Source of the DNA: Cordylochernes scorpioides
Taxonomy: Eukaryota > Arthropoda > Arachnida > Pseudoscorpiones > Chernetidae
Direction of reading: 5' to 3'
Length of the DNA: 64,000 bases
Assembly: GCA_030710605.1 (NCBI GenBank)
Contig: CP092863.1
Location: forward strand, 118,136,164 to 118,200,163
Shown: positions 63,865 through 64,000 of the stretch, one piece after another
How positions within the stretch are numbered: position 1 is the stretch's first letter
Layout of the letters: the number at the start of each line of letters is the position of its first letter
Translations under genes and position numbers: made by a program
The notes under the pieces: model-generated
The model's database searches: none
What the model was told of the DNA's origin: nothing
Seen by the model: the letters and a program-made list of their open reading frames with translations, nothing else

Positions 63865-63985
63865 AAAAGGCATATATTGGATTGAATAAAAGATTTATTT
63901 GGCAATATTTCGGTTGGCTGAAAGCCAATCTTTATCAAGGCATTACATTTTTTATAGACAAACTCAGCGCCGTATAGTGTTATAC
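63865..63985 (+). repeat. Repeat G, copy at window end
   Basis: AAAAAGGCATATATTGGATT, CAATATTTCGGTTGGCTGAA, then CTTTATCAAGGCATTAC and the ACAAACTCAGCGCCG end. The hairpin arm has one change (AAGCCAAT). It may be cut by the window edge. Confidence 0.65.
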
Positions 63986-64000
63986 ATAGTAAATATACTG

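Overview
The window is nuclear DNA from an animal, most likely an invertebrate, which I cannot place further. The grounds are two intron-split genes of animal-type families (SLC10 and TRAF4), GT-AG splice sites with matching phases, very AT-rich intergenic DNA with homopolymer runs, and dense interspersed repeats. There is no operon structure, ribosome-binding site or CRISPR array. Most short open frames in the AT-rich DNA come from repeats and are not listed as genes.

Two host genes can be supported. On the + strand, an SLC10 (sodium/bile-acid symporter family) gene shows its last two coding exons, 11498-11669 and 25773-26401, separated by a 14.1 kb repeat-filled intron. Its earlier exons are upstream of the window or were not recognised. 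On the - strand, a TRAF4-like gene shows its last four coding exons (47516-47271, 43282-43121, 41893-41738, 40786-40187): TRAF zinc fingers followed by a complete MATH domain. The RING and start codon are not visible. Four GC-richer islands (9610-9850, 48062-48344, 48792-49010, 60243-60400, plus a weaker one near 60618-60985) look coding-like but could not be assigned.

The rest is mostly mobile DNA. It includes: tRNA-headed SINEs (families A and B); Tigger/pogo-like and Tc1-like MITEs with TA target sites, some with internal tandem arrays; Helitrons with TC...CTAG ends and a 3' hairpin, one carrying a tRNA-Gly(GCC) copy and a 32-bp minisatellite; several foldback elements, two of which carry tRNA-like genes or their halves; and decayed LINE ends (reverse transcriptase, RNase H and zinc-knuckle pieces).

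The most notable signal is a family of about seven repeats carrying a type-I hammerhead-ribozyme motif (CTGATGA, GAAA and GTA core with matching stem I). The copy at 56002-56044 has every core nucleotide and a perfect 6-bp stem I. Core-intact copies also lie in the sense strand of an SLC10 intron (25451-25495) and a TRAF4 intron (43856-43814). Several other repeat families here share a degenerate version of the same layout with a short self-complementary stem III, which suggests a group of hammerhead-bearing retroelements of the Penelope/retrozyme type.
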